NCBI RefSeq assembly: GCF_001428665.1
Contig: NZ_LMIJ01000001.1
Coordinates: forward strand, 1 to 64,000
Length of the DNA stretch: 64,000 nucleotides
Source: Acidovorax sp. Root219
GTDB taxonomy: Bacteria; Pseudomonadota; Gammaproteobacteria; Burkholderiales; Burkholderiaceae_C
Direction of reading: 5' to 3'
A program made the translations under genes and the position numbers. The number at the start of each line of letters is the position of its first letter. The first letter of the stretch is position 1. Of this stretch, positions 17,184 through 26,489 are shown piece after piece. Below the pieces are notes generated by a model. That model was not told where the DNA came from. It worked only from the letters and a program-made list of their open reading frames with translations, and ran no database searches.

Positions 17184-18077
17184 ATAGGCGACAAGCCGAT
17201 CCGCATGGTCGTGCCGCTGGCCGCCGGCTCCACGGTCGACGCGGTTGCGCGCGCGCTCGGGCCCAGCTTCGGGCGCAGCACCGGACATCCGGTGGTCGTT
17301 GAAAACATCGTGGGCGCCGGCGGTATCCCGGGTACCTCGCAAATCGTCAAGGCGCCCAAGGACGGGCTGACGCTGGGCATGATCTCGTCCAACCACGTCA
17401 TCAACCCCGGCATCTACAAGACCATCCCGTACGACAGCCTCAAGGACATCACACCCATCGCCGTCCTCGTCACGGTGCCCCTGGTGCTGGCGGTCAATGC
17501 CAGGCTGCCGGTGAAGAACGTCCAGGAGCTGCTGGCCTATGCCAAGGCCCACCCCGGCACATTGAACTACGGCTCTGCCGGCAACGGCAGCACCCTGCAC
17601 CTCGCCGGCGAGCTGATGATCGCCGAGACCGGCATCGACATGAAGCACGTGCCCTATCGCGGCACGGCCCCCCTCATCACCGACCTGGTGGGCGGCCAGG
17701 TGCAGCTGGGCTTCGTCTCGGTCTCGCAGGTCGCGCCCCAGGTCAAGGCAGGCACGCTGCGCGCATTGGCCGTGTCCACACCCCTGCGGTCATCGGCCCT
17801 GCCGGAGGTGCCCACCATGGCGGAAGCGGGTGTGCCGAAGTACAGCTTTGACGCCTGGATCGCACTGGTAGGGCCCGCAGGGCTGGGCAAGGCGGTGGTG
17901 GACAGCTACGCCAGCGCCATCAAGGCCGCAATTGCATCGCCCGAAGCACAGGCCGCCATCCTGGGCCAGGGCCTGATGGTCATGGACAAGGGCCCAGGCG
18001 AAGCGCCTGCCTTCTTTCAGTCGGAGCTGGCCAAGCACCAGAAGCTGGTCAAACAATCCGGCGCCACGCTGGACTGA
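17184..18077 (+). pseudogene. Bug-family receptor, 3' fragment split by an IS
   Basis: Carries all of the mature receptor after the signal peptide: KPIRMVVPLAAGSTVDAVARALG, VENIVGAGGIPGT, the HVPYRGTAPLITDLVGGQVQLGF loop and a normal C terminus. An open frame continues back through the IS end, so a cytoplasmic product lacking its signal could be made, but an exported receptor is not possible. Its stop overlaps the start of the aldolase gene, which shows it was part of that operon. The lost function is periplasmic capture of a carboxylate. Confidence 0.85.
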
Positions 18078-18583
18078 TGACCATGGCGACCATCCACACG
18101 GCCGACCTGTGCGATGAACTGGGCCCGGCTGCGCGGGTATGCCTGGCGCCATGGCGCAGCCATGGCGGCCGCCACGCAGTGTCAGGCCACGTGCAGACCC
18201 TGCGCACCTTCGAGGACGCCGCCCTGATCCGCCACACCTTGGGCACACCGGGCAAGGCGCGCGTGCTGGTCATCGACGCGGGCGGCTCGCTCAAGGCCGC
18301 CGTGATCGGTGATCGCATGGCGCGCATCGGGATGGACAACGGGTGGGCGGGCGTGCTCGTCTACGGAGCCATCCGTGACGTCGCCATCCTGCAGGGCCTC
18401 GACTTCGGCGTGTTTGCCCTCGGCAGCGTTCCAGCGCGTGGAGGGAAGGCGGGGACCGGCGAAGTCGGGGACGACCTGACCATCGGGAGCGCCTCGATCC
18501 GGCCGGGTGATTTCATCGCCATGGACCACGATGGGGTGGTGGTGACAGCGGGGATATCCACCACCAGGCACCCAGCGGGTTGA
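18077..18583 (+). CDS. RraA-like aldolase family protein
   Basis: 168 residues; ATG at 18077 overlaps the Bug stop codon (ATGA), with a second ATG at 18083. It has the RraA/HMG-CHA aldolase pattern: HTADLCDELG at the start, GGSLKAAVIGDRMARIG, the GAIRDVAIL segment with the substrate Arg and metal Asp, and GDFIAMDHDGVVV. Although often labelled RNase E regulator, such proteins next to carboxylate genes are usually class II pyruvate or oxaloacetate aldolases. With the upstream aconitase-like enzyme this suggests hydration of an unsaturated acid and then cleavage. Confidence 0.8.
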   Translation: MTMATIHTADLCDELGPAARVCLAPWRSHGGRHAVSGHVQTLRTFEDAALIRHTLGTPGKARVLVIDAGGSLKAAVIGDRMARIGMDNGWAGVLVYGAIRDVAILQGLDFGVFALGSVPARGGKAGTGEVGDDLTIGSASIRPGDFIAMDHDGVVVTAGISTTRHPAG

Positions 18584-18633
18584 AGGCACTGCGCTGACCA
18601 ATGCCTGGGGTGGCCTGCCATCTGCAGGCACGC

Positions 18634-19623
18634 CTAAAGCATGAGACCGGCCATCCATTGGTACAGCGGAATTCCCACCAGCAGATTGAAAGGGAACGTG
18701 ACGCCCAGCGACAGCCCGATGTAGACGGCTGGGCGGGCCTCCGGGACCGCATGCCTAAGCACGGCGGGCACGGCGATGTAGGAAGCGCTGGCCGCCAGCA
18801 CTGCGAGCAGGGTGGCGTCCTCGACACCCACCCCTGCCATCCGTGCAAATGCCAGCGCCAGAGCCGCATGCACCACCGGGCCCAGCACCGCGTAGGCAAA
18901 CAGAGAGGGCGCCAGCGAGCGCAAGCCCGCCATCTGGCGCGCAGTCAGCAGGCCCATGTCCAGCAGAAAAAAGGCCAGCAAGCCTTTGAACAGGTCGCCG
19001 GTGAAAGGCTGCATCGCCTTCGCCCCCGCGGGGCCCGATACCAGGCCCACGAGCAGGGCGCCCACCAGCAGCACCGTGCCGCCGTCCGTGAGGGCTTCGC
19101 GCAGCACGCCCGCCATGCGCGGCGGTGCATTGCCGATGGCCATTGCCGCAGCGCCTGAGCCCCCAGCCGCCATACGCTGGGTGCGGGCCCACTGCGCACC
19201 CACCAATGCCAGCACGATGGCCGGCGACTCCATCAAGGCCATGGCTGCAGCCATGTACCCGCCGCCGGGGTTGCCCTGGGATTCCAGGATGTGCGCGGCA
19301 GTCACAAAGGTCACCGCGCTCACGCTGCCGTAGGTTGCCGCCACGCTGATGGCGTCCAGTGGAGGCAGTGCGCGCTTGAGAAACTGCCAGTCCAGCAAAG
19401 GGATGAGGATGGCCAACAGCACAGCGCACCCAAGGGCCGCCACGACAGCCGATGTCACACCGGTCTGGCCCAGCGCGAAGCCGCCCTTCAGGCCCAGGGC
19501 CATCAACAGGTACAGCGATAGAAATCGGGACAGGGGTGGCGGCACTTCCAGGTTGGAGCGCAGCAGCCCGGCGGCAACGCCGAGCACGAAAAACAGGATG
19601 GCGGGGTCCAGAAGAATGTTCAT
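18634..19623 (-). CDS. sbtA: SbtA-like sodium-dependent bicarbonate transporter
   Basis: 329 residues from ATG at 19623 (MNILLDPAILFFVLG). About ten membrane helices. The pattern LDPAILFFVLGVAAGLLRSNLEVP and the repeat-related PPLDAISVAATYGSVSAVTF and NPGGGYMAAAMALMESPAIV are characteristic of the SbtA family. In cyanobacteria SbtA imports HCO3- with Na+; in a heterotrophic betaproteobacterium it may supply carboxylases. Divergent from a CbbR/CmpR-like LysR gene, a common pairing. Confidence 0.85.
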   Translation of the reverse strand: MNILLDPAILFFVLGVAAGLLRSNLEVPPPLSRFLSLYLLMALGLKGGFALGQTGVTSAVVAALGCAVLLAILIPLLDWQFLKRALPPLDAISVAATYGSVSAVTFVTAAHILESQGNPGGGYMAAAMALMESPAIVLALVGAQWARTQRMAAGGSGAAAMAIGNAPPRMAGVLREALTDGGTVLLVGALLVGLVSGPAGAKAMQPFTGDLFKGLLAFFLLDMGLLTARQMAGLRSLAPSLFAYAVLGPVVHAALALAFARMAGVGVEDATLLAVLAASASYIAVPAVLRHAVPEARPAVYIGLSLGVTFPFNLLVGIPLYQWMAGLML

Positions 19624-19667
19624 GGCTGCGAATGGTAGGGACAAGCTCCAATCGAGGAAAATCAATA

Positions 19668-19677
19668 GTATCGATAC
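19668..19677. promoter_or_regulatory. Candidate LysR site in the sbtA divergent region
   Basis: The palindrome GTATCGATAC sits in the 73-bp AT-rich gap between the sbtA-like gene and its divergent LysR regulator, where an autoregulatory LysR site is expected. Short, so tentative. Confidence 0.4.
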
Positions 19678-19696
19678 GAACCATAGATAAAACCCT

Positions 19697-20602
19697 ATGC
19701 ATGCCACCTTTCGACAACTGCGCCTTCTGGTGGCCTTGGCCGACACCGGGTCCATCACCGGCGCGGCCCGCGCATGCCATGTGACCCAGCCCACCGTGTC
19801 CATGCAGATCAAGGAACTGGCCGATGCCGTGGGCATGCCATTGCATGAACAGATTGGCCGCGCCCTGTACCTGACACCTGCCGGCGAGGCAGTGGCGGAA
19901 AGCGCGCGCGCCATGGTGGCGGAGTGGGAGGCACTGGAGCAGCGCATCGCGGGCCTGAAGGGCCTGCGGCAGGGACGTTTGCGGGTTGCGCTGGCCAGCA
20001 CGGCCAAGTACTTCATACCGCGCATGCTGGGCCCCTTTTGCGCCAGGCACCCTGAGGTGGACATCGAGCTGCAGGTGCTGAACCGCGATGGCGTGGTGCA
20101 GCGCATGCGCGCCAACCAGGACGATCTCTACATCCTGTCCCTGCCTCCAGACGACCTGCCGCATGAGCGGCTGGCATTGCTGGACAACCCGCTGGTCCCG
20201 ATCGCCGCGCTGGGCCACCCCTTGGCGGGCGCCGCCCGCGTGCGTGCCGCGCGGCTGCAGCAAGAGCCCTTCATCCTGCGCGAGCGGGGGTCAGGCACGC
20301 GGCTGGCCGGCGATGCGCATTTCGCGCGCCTGGGGCTGCACCCTCGCGTGCGGCTGGAGCTCGGCAGCAACGAAGCCGTCAAGCAAGCGGTGGCGGCAGG
20401 CATGGGGCTGGGCCTGGTGTCCCGGCACGCCCTGGCCGGCCAGCCTTCGGCGGAAGGGCTTGCCGTGCTGAAGGCGAACCGCTTCCCAGTGCCCTCCTCC
20501 TGGTCGGTGCTCTGGCTCCAAGGCAAACGCCTGTCGCCGGTGGCCAGCGCATTTCTGGAACACCTGCAGGAGCTGGCAACCCAGTGGGAGGTGCATTCCT
20601 GA
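19697..20602 (+). CDS. LysR-family regulator (CbbR/CmpR-like)
   Basis: 301 residues from ATG at 19697. Winged helix at residues 5-65 (TFRQLRLLVALADTGSITGAARACHVTQPTVSMQIKEL), followed by an effector domain with GLKGLRQGRLRVALASTAKYFIPRMLGPF, which resembles CbbR/CmpR, regulators of carbon fixation and bicarbonate uptake. It is transcribed away from the SbtA-like gene across a 73-bp gap, so it most likely controls that transporter. Confidence 0.85.
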   Translation: MHATFRQLRLLVALADTGSITGAARACHVTQPTVSMQIKELADAVGMPLHEQIGRALYLTPAGEAVAESARAMVAEWEALEQRIAGLKGLRQGRLRVALASTAKYFIPRMLGPFCARHPEVDIELQVLNRDGVVQRMRANQDDLYILSLPPDDLPHERLALLDNPLVPIAALGHPLAGAARVRAARLQQEPFILRERGSGTRLAGDAHFARLGLHPRVRLELGSNEAVKQAVAAGMGLGLVSRHALAGQPSAEGLAVLKANRFPVPSSWSVLWLQGKRLSPVASAFLEHLQELATQWEVHS

Positions 20603-21060
20603 AAGGCCCTGCAACGCGCAAGGCGATACCTGGCATCACCCGGCACATGCTGGCGGCGGGTGGTGGCACGCACATCGCCAACGACCTGGTGGGCGGCCAG
20701 GGGGACAGCGCCATGCTGGTGCTCTCCACCGCCATGCCTTTTCTCAAGGACGGCAAGATCCGGGCGCTGTGGAACTCGGACACCTTGCGCGTTCTGCAGT
20801 TGCCGCACATCAAGCGCATCGGCATGGCCATGCCCCTTTGGCAGAGACTCTTCATGAAGGCCGGTCCGCCTGCCGCCAGGGTGACTGCGGTCGACAAGGC
20901 TTTGCAGGAGTCGCTGGCGAAGCCCGAGCTGCGCCAAAAGCTGCAGGACGCGGGCATCTCCGTGGCACCGATGCACGGCCCCGAGTTCAAGGCCTTCATC
21001 AAGCCTCATGCTGCGCTGTACCGCGACATCGTGACCAGCTCGAAGATCACGATGGAGTGA
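20603..21060 (+). pseudogene. Bug-family receptor, decayed C-terminal remnant
   Basis: Right after the LysR stop an open frame encodes about 150 residues resembling only the second half of a Bug receptor: GGTHIANDLVGGQGDSAMLVLSTAMPFLKDGKIRAL, then VTAVDKALQESLAKPELRQKLQDAGI and EFKAFIKPHAALYRDIV. The signal peptide, the first lobe and the HVPY loop are missing, and no ribosome site is evident. Read as a deletion remnant. The 160 bp after it hold nothing recognisable apart from one copy of a 14-base motif (21138-21151). Confidence 0.7.
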
Positions 21061-21224
21061 CGACTGCGGAGCGGCGCGGCTGGGGACCGCTTTGCAGCGG
21101 TTGCGGTCATCCGCCTTTCGTCGTCGAGCGCGTAATATCGGCCAAAAGCTGCCGCCCAATCAAAGACGCCGCTTGAGGAAAAGCGGTCATTTCTGTAGCG
21201 CATCTGGTAGGTGCAACAACCCGA

Positions 21225-22178
21225 CTAGTCGCGTTGGCCAGGTGCCAGATTCGCACGGATCCACGACGACACGTCGGTCACCGGAATGGCGTTGAGTTGA
21301 TTGAATGTGCCGGTCTTGTCCCATGCCACACCGCGTCCTTGGGAAAATGCCGCGCGGTATTTCCGCATCATGTTCTGCGGGTCGCGCGCCAGTTCGTCCA
21401 GCAGATATTGCTCGGACCATTCCGACTTGCTGAAGGGACGGCCCAGGGCTGCTTGCAGCTTGTCCGCTACTTCGCTGTATGTCACGGTGTCGCCAGCCAG
21501 AAAAACGATGTCGTTGCGGATGCGCGGTTGGGCGAACACGACAGCGGCCGTCAGCGCTCCGATATCTTCCGGCGTCGTCAGCGTCACCGCGGTGTCGCGG
21601 CTACCCAGGGCGTGTACTGCACTGTTTTTCAGATCCACGACGCCGAATTCCGACTCGAACAAGTAGCTCATGAACATGCCGGTGGAGATGATCACCCACT
21701 CCGTTTGGTGCTGACTGCGCAGCAACTCACGCACGTCCAGTTGCGCGTCGAAAATGTCCTGCGGGCTGCCTCGACCAATCACGTCGAAATCCACCCCGAA
21801 CTGCCAGGGGAAGTACCTTGGAATGCGTGCTTGCAATGCGGCTCGCGCAAGCTTCATCGGCGTATTGATCCCGGCGGCATAACCCGCGCAGCCGATCACC
21901 GTGTCAAAGCGCGCGAACACTACGGCAAGCTCGTCAATGGAGCTTTTCACCAGATCGCCCACGACGATCTCGATACCGAGGTTGCGAATCTCTGCAACAT
22001 CTCGCTGCTTGCCTGGTTCGGTGGATTCGACGGCGCTGGCGCGCAGCAGCACACTGATCTTCGCCCCAGTGACGTCCTTCGCGCGGCGTGCCAAGTTGCT
22101 CAGCACTGGAAAACCAAGTTCGCCAGCACCGAGAACGAGAATATTTTGCGACGTAGCGTTAGGATCTGATAGGTTCAT
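21225..22178 (-). CDS. NmrA/isoflavone-reductase-like NAD(P) oxidoreductase
   Basis: 317 residues from ATG at 22178. The nucleotide-binding motif ILVLGAGELGFPVLSNLARR is at residues 13-32, a Rossmann GxGxxG. PRYFPWQFGVDFD and the C-terminal NmrA_N-type pattern place it in the atypical short-chain dehydrogenase group that includes isoflavone reductases and NmrA. It could be an enzyme or a redox sensor. It diverges from an HxlR regulator gene across 94 bp, so it is likely the regulated target. Codon use is less GC-rich than its neighbours. Confidence 0.8.
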   Translation of the reverse strand: MNLSDPNATSQNILVLGAGELGFPVLSNLARRAKDVTGAKISVLLRASAVESTEPGKQRDVAEIRNLGIEIVVGDLVKSSIDELAVVFARFDTVIGCAGYAAGINTPMKLARAALQARIPRYFPWQFGVDFDVIGRGSPQDIFDAQLDVRELLRSQHQTEWVIISTGMFMSYLFESEFGVVDLKNSAVHALGSRDTAVTLTTPEDIGALTAAVVFAQPRIRNDIVFLAGDTVTYSEVADKLQAALGRPFSKSEWSEQYLLDELARDPQNMMRKYRAAFSQGRGVAWDKTGTFNQLNAIPVTDVSSWIRANLAPGQRD

Positions 22179-22272
22179 CTGTTAGCCCATTTGAGAGAAA
22201 GTTGGGCCAGTCTAGCCACGCATCGTCGGCAATGTAAGAAGGCACACGCGTGATACCGGGAGCAAAACCACA

Positions 22273-22686
22273 GTGAATCGAGACGAAATTCTTCAGTACG
22301 CGCAGACCGTGTGTGACGGCTTGCGGGACGATGACGACGGGGTGCGGCGGGAGGTGCTCGCGCATGCCGGGAGCCGTTGGTCGCTCGGTATCGTCCACAC
22401 CCTTGGCGTGTATGGCAGGCTCCGCCACGCTGAGATTGGCAGACGTATGCACGGGGTGACCCAGCGCATGTTGACGCTGACCTTGCGGCAGTTGGAGCGC
22501 GATGGGCTGGTGCTCCGTCACGACTTCGAAGAGGTGCCTCCCAAGGTCGAGTATGAACTTTCAGAAACCGGCATGGAGTTGCTGGTTCGGATGGTTCCGC
22601 TTTGGACATGGATCGTCGAAAATGCGGACCGCTTCAGGGAAGCTCGGCAGAACTTCGACAGCCAACACCGCGAAGCCAACTCTTAG
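22273..22686 (+). CDS. HxlR-family transcriptional regulator
   Basis: 137 residues from GTG at 22273. Winged-helix pattern of HxlR: AGSRWSLGIVHTLGVYGRLRHAEIGRRMHGVTQRMLTLTLRQLERDGLV, then EVPPKVEYELSETG, the family wing. HxlR proteins act as dimers and usually control a divergent detoxification or reductase gene, here the NmrA-like oxidoreductase. No sensing Cys in the helix region. The following 291 bp (22687-22977) contain no recognisable gene. Confidence 0.88.
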   Translation: MNRDEILQYAQTVCDGLRDDDDGVRREVLAHAGSRWSLGIVHTLGVYGRLRHAEIGRRMHGVTQRMLTLTLRQLERDGLVLRHDFEEVPPKVEYELSETGMELLVRMVPLWTWIVENADRFREARQNFDSQHREANS

Positions 22687-22977
22687 TCACCAAACCGCAA
22701 CCACTTGGAAGGTGCATTCGACGGCGCTAGCGGATGTCGCGTCCGTCAACCAAACGGGTGCGGCATGCACAATACGGTCGGTGTTGAAAAGCGAAGCCGC
22801 TATCCGCGCATTTCCACTGAACGTCGGCATCCAGCCTAAAACGGCCTTTGACTTTCATTTGCCTCATGGTAGTGCCACTTGCCAGAGCGGGAGGCGCAGA
22901 ATGAGTCAGCGAAACCGCCCCGGGGATCACCAACCAGTTCCCCACGCGCCCAACCTGCGCACTGCACAATCCCCCGA

Positions 22978-24231
22978 ATGCCACCGCAGCCTTCCTTTCC
23001 CACGCCCCATCCATCTTCACGAACAAAACCCCTCTGGCTGATGCTCCTGGCCCTGCTGTCAGGCTTCGCGCTCAGCCAGGCCTACCGCACCACCGCCTCC
23101 ATCGTGGCCCAGGGGCTGCAGGTGGACTTTGGTCTGGGGGCCTCGTCGCTGGGCGCGTTTGCCGGGCTGTTCGGCCTGTCGTTCGGCGTCGCGCAGCTGC
23201 TCATGGGCATTGCACTGGACCGCTACGGCCTGCGCCGCACGGTGCTGGCGGCCGCGCCGTTGGGGATCGCCGGGGCCGCCTTGTCGGCGCTGGCGCCCAG
23301 TTATGGCTGGCTGATGGCTGGGCAGGTGCTGATCGGGGTCGGCTACTCACCGGCGTTTGTGGCGTGCACCCTGTTCATTGCACGGTATTTCTCGGTCGAG
23401 CGTTTTGCCTTTTACTCGGGCGTGAGCATGGGCGTCGGCAGCCTGGGCCTGATTTTCACCGGCACCCCGCTGGCCTGGGTGGTGCAGCATTGGGGATGGC
23501 GCACGGGGTTCGGTCTGCTGGCCCTACTGAGCGCGCTGTCGTGGATGCTGATTTTTGCGCTGGTGCGCGAGCCCGTGGTCCCTGACGCACCGCCCACCCC
23601 GCAGGAAAGCTGGGGGCAGTCGCTGGCGCGCTTTGCCGAGCTGCTCACCGTGCCGCACACCTGGGGCATCGTGGTGCTGGGCATGTCGTGCTACGCCGCG
23701 TTCCTCACGCTGCGCGGCCTGTGGCTGGGGCCCCTGCTGACCGACCGGTTTGGCTTCTCGCTGCTGGACAGCGGCAATGTGGCGCTGGCGCTCTCGTTGA
23801 TCGCGGTCTTCACCCCGGCCGCGTTTGGGCGCATGGACCCGGGCGTGCACCGGCGCCGCGCCTGGATTGGCAACGCCTCGCTGCTGATGGCCAGCCTGTT
23901 TGCGGTGCTTGCCTTCGTGCACCACGGTGCCGCCACCGTGGTGCTCATTTTTCTCATGGGGCTGTTGTCCGGCTATGGCGTGCTGCAGTACAGCGACGCA
24001 CGCGCGTCCTATCCGGCCGAGATGACCGGGCGCGCACTGTCGCTGTACACCATGTCCATGTTCCTGGGCGTGGCCCTGATGCAATCGGTGACCGGCGTAG
24101 TGGCCGCCTGGGCCGGGCGATGGGGCATCGAGCCTTACCAGATGGTGTGCCTGGCCATCGCTGCCTGGTTGGCGCTGGCTTCGCTGGCGTTCCGGCTTCT
24201 GCCGGCGTCGCCGCTGATCCAGCGACGCTGA
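22978..24231 (+). CDS. MFS transporter
   Basis: 417 residues from ATG at 22978 (MPPQPSFP). Twelve hydrophobic helices in two halves. Loop 2-3 has the MFS signature MGIALDRYGLRRTV (D-x-x-G-R-R type), and LFIARYFSVERFAFYSGVSMGVGSLG lies in helices 4-5. Similar proteins are annotated as organic-anion or cyanate-type transporters. An in-frame extension to 22879 exists but lacks a ribosome site. Convergent with the MocR-type gene, 22 bp apart. Substrate unknown. Confidence 0.85.
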   Translation: MPPQPSFPTPHPSSRTKPLWLMLLALLSGFALSQAYRTTASIVAQGLQVDFGLGASSLGAFAGLFGLSFGVAQLLMGIALDRYGLRRTVLAAAPLGIAGAALSALAPSYGWLMAGQVLIGVGYSPAFVACTLFIARYFSVERFAFYSGVSMGVGSLGLIFTGTPLAWVVQHWGWRTGFGLLALLSALSWMLIFALVREPVVPDAPPTPQESWGQSLARFAELLTVPHTWGIVVLGMSCYAAFLTLRGLWLGPLLTDRFGFSLLDSGNVALALSLIAVFTPAAFGRMDPGVHRRRAWIGNASLLMASLFAVLAFVHHGAATVVLIFLMGLLSGYGVLQYSDARASYPAEMTGRALSLYTMSMFLGVALMQSVTGVVAAWAGRWGIEPYQMVCLAIAAWLALASLAFRLLPASPLIQRR

Positions 24232-24253
24232 ACTTGCCTGAGATGGCGAGGGC

Positions 24254-25717
24254 TCAGCCCCGCACCACGCCCGCCAGTTTTTCCACCAGCGGCTCCATGG
24301 CCTCCACCGGCACCTGCGCATAGCCCAGCAGAAAGCCGCGCCAGGGCTGGGCGCGCAGGCCCACAGCGTGCAGGCTGAGCGCTGGCGCCATGATGCCGTG
24401 CTGCGCCATGAGGCGCGTGCTCAGCGCCACGTCGTCGGCCGCGCCGTCGTGCAGGCGCAGCGCCAGGTGCATGCCGGCCGAGCCGCCGTGTACGGTGGCC
24501 ACGTCGCCCAGTTGCTCGCCGAGCGCGGCCACCAGCGCATCACGGCGCTGGCGGTACAGGCGGCGCATGCGCCGCAGGTGCAGGCTGAACTGGCCGCTGG
24601 TGATGAACTCGGCCAGCGCCAGTTGCTCGGCCGTGCGCCCGCGCGGTGCGGCCCGGTCCAGCATTTCCGACAGGGCCGGCGCCAGCGCCGTGGGCACCAC
24701 CATGAAGCCCATGCGCAGCGCGGGGAACAGCGTCTTGCTGAAGGTGCCCAGGTAGACCACGGGCGCATCCACCGCCAGGCCCTGCATGCACGACAGCGGC
24801 GGGCCGTCATGGCGGAACTCGCTGTCGTAGTCGTCCTCGATGATGAGGGCACCGGCCTTGCGCGCCCCGTCGATCAGCGCAAGCCGCCGCGCCAGGCTGA
24901 GCACACTGCCCACCGGGTACTGGTGCGAGGGCGTGGCGTAGATCAGCCGGGGCCGCTGGCGCAGCCAGTCGCCCGCCGTGGGGGCCATGCCCTCGGCATC
25001 CACCACAATGCCGATGGTCTTGAGCTGCGCTGCGCGAAACGCCGCCACCGCGCCCTGGTAGCCGGGGTTCTCTACCCACACCTTGTCGCCGGCATCGGCG
25101 AACGCGCGGGCGCACAGGTCCAGGCTGCTTTGCGTGCCGTCGGTGATGAACACCTGAGCGGCATCGACCAGCGCGCCGCGCGCCACGCGCAGGTGGCCTG
25201 CGATGGCCTCGCGCAGCGCGGGCTCGCCCGCCGGGTCGGCGTAGTTGAGCTGCGCGGGCCTGATCGAGGCCCAGGCCCGGTCGAGCATGCGCCGCCAGCG
25301 CAGGAGCGGAAAATCCCGGAGCGAGGGCACGCCAGGGGCAAACGCTACCGAAGCCTCCGAGCCCGGCAGCAGCGGCATGTTCTGCGCGCGCCGCGACAGG
25401 CTGGCACGCTGCACGCCGGGCACAGTGCGCAGGGCCGCTGGGGGTGCCAGCAGCCCTGCCAGCGGCGCCACCACGCTGCCGCGCCGGCTGGCGAGCAAAA
25501 AGCCCTCGGTGGCCAACTGCTCATAGGCATAGAGCACGCTGTTGCGCGCCAGCCCCAGATCGGCCGCCAGCGTGCGGCTGGCGGGCAGGCGCGTGCCGCT
25601 GGGCAGCAGGCCGCTGCGTATGCCGTGGCGCAGGCACTCGTGCAACTGGCGCTGCTGCGACCAGGCAGCATGCGGCGGCCTGGCCTGGAAGTCGGAGAAC
25701 AGGAGCTGGTAGTCCAT
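24254..25717 (-). CDS. MocR-type regulator (GntR helix fused to aminotransferase domain)
   Basis: 487 residues from ATG at 25717 (MDYQLLFSDF). A GntR winged helix (about 20-90: LRHGIRSGLLPSGTRLPASRTLAADLGLARNSVLYAYEQL) is fused to a fold-type I aminotransferase domain (about 115-480) with NPGYQG, IIEDDYDSEFR and YLGTFSKTLFP, whose Lys should bind pyridoxal phosphate. Members such as PdxR sense PLP and control vitamin B6 genes. The divergent neighbour is a pyridoxamine-phosphate-oxidase-like protein, matching that theme. Cytoplasmic. Confidence 0.88.
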   Translation of the reverse strand: MDYQLLFSDFQARPPHAAWSQQRQLHECLRHGIRSGLLPSGTRLPASRTLAADLGLARNSVLYAYEQLATEGFLLASRRGSVVAPLAGLLAPPAALRTVPGVQRASLSRRAQNMPLLPGSEASVAFAPGVPSLRDFPLLRWRRMLDRAWASIRPAQLNYADPAGEPALREAIAGHLRVARGALVDAAQVFITDGTQSSLDLCARAFADAGDKVWVENPGYQGAVAAFRAAQLKTIGIVVDAEGMAPTAGDWLRQRPRLIYATPSHQYPVGSVLSLARRLALIDGARKAGALIIEDDYDSEFRHDGPPLSCMQGLAVDAPVVYLGTFSKTLFPALRMGFMVVPTALAPALSEMLDRAAPRGRTAEQLALAEFITSGQFSLHLRRMRRLYRQRRDALVAALGEQLGDVATVHGGSAGMHLALRLHDGAADDVALSTRLMAQHGIMAPALSLHAVGLRAQPWRGFLLGYAQVPVEAMEPLVEKLAGVVRG

Positions 25718-25832
25718 GGAGTGGCAGATTTCTGTGGCCCTAAAAAATAGCACGGGCTTGGGTCTTATTCTGGCACCACAGCAAGGCTACAGTGCGCTCC
25801 TTTCTTCACTCCCCCTTTCGGAAAAATCACCC

Positions 25833-26489
25833 GTGAACGACAACGCCCCTGCCGCCCTGCCCCCCACCGACCGCACCCGCGTGCGCCGCGTGGCCGAGAA
25901 CGCCGCCTACGACCGCGCCACGCTGCACGCCATCATCGACGCCGCCTACCTGTGCCACGTGGCGTTTGCCGACGACAAGGGCACGCACTGCATCCCCACG
26001 GCCTGCTGGCGCGAGGGCGAGCACCTGTACATCCATGGCTCCAACGGCGGGCGCCTGATCAAGTGGCTGGGCAAGGGAATTCAGGCCTGCGTGACCATCA
26101 CCCACCTCGACGGCCTGGTGCTGGCGCGCTCGGCCTTCAACCATTCGATGAACTACCGCTCGGCCATGGTGTATGGCCGCTTCGAGGCCGTGGCCGACAA
26201 GCATGCATCGCTGGCGGCCCTGATGGACCACCTGGCCGTGGGCCGCCAGGCCGAGGTGCGCGCCGGCAACGACAAGGAGTTTGCGGCCACCACCGTGATG
26301 CGCATCGCGCTCGATGAAGCCGCCTGCAAGGTGCGCAGCGGCCCGCCCGTGGACGATGAGGAAGACATGCAGCACCCGGTGTGGGTGGGTGTGCTGCCGC
26401 TGGTGCAGGTGCGCGGCACGCCCGTGGCAGACCGACTGAACACGGCTGCTACGCCAGGCTATGTGGCAGCCTGGGCTGCGGAAACTTAG
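25833..26489 (+). CDS. Pyridoxamine 5'-phosphate oxidase-related flavoprotein
   Basis: 218 residues from GTG at 25833. Split-barrel flavin-binding fold of the PNPOx-like type with [38 protein letters not shown] at residues 46-85. It resembles the FlaRed/YhbP-like group rather than true PdxH. It diverges from a MocR regulator across 115 bp; CTGTGG (25732-25737) and CCACAG (25776-25781) in that gap are a weak candidate operator. Its stop codon overlaps that of the convergent ispF gene (bases 26486-26489). Likely FMN- or F420-type redox or haem-utilisation role; uncertain. Confidence 0.8.
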   Translation: MNDNAPAALPPTDRTRVRRVAENAAYDRATLHAIIDAAYLCHVAFADDKGTHCIPTACWREGEHLYIHGSNGGRLIKWLGKGIQACVTITHLDGLVLARSAFNHSMNYRSAMVYGRFEAVADKHASLAALMDHLAVGRQAEVRAGNDKEFAATTVMRIALDEAACKVRSGPPVDDEEDMQHPVWVGVLPLVQVRGTPVADRLNTAATPGYVAAWAAET

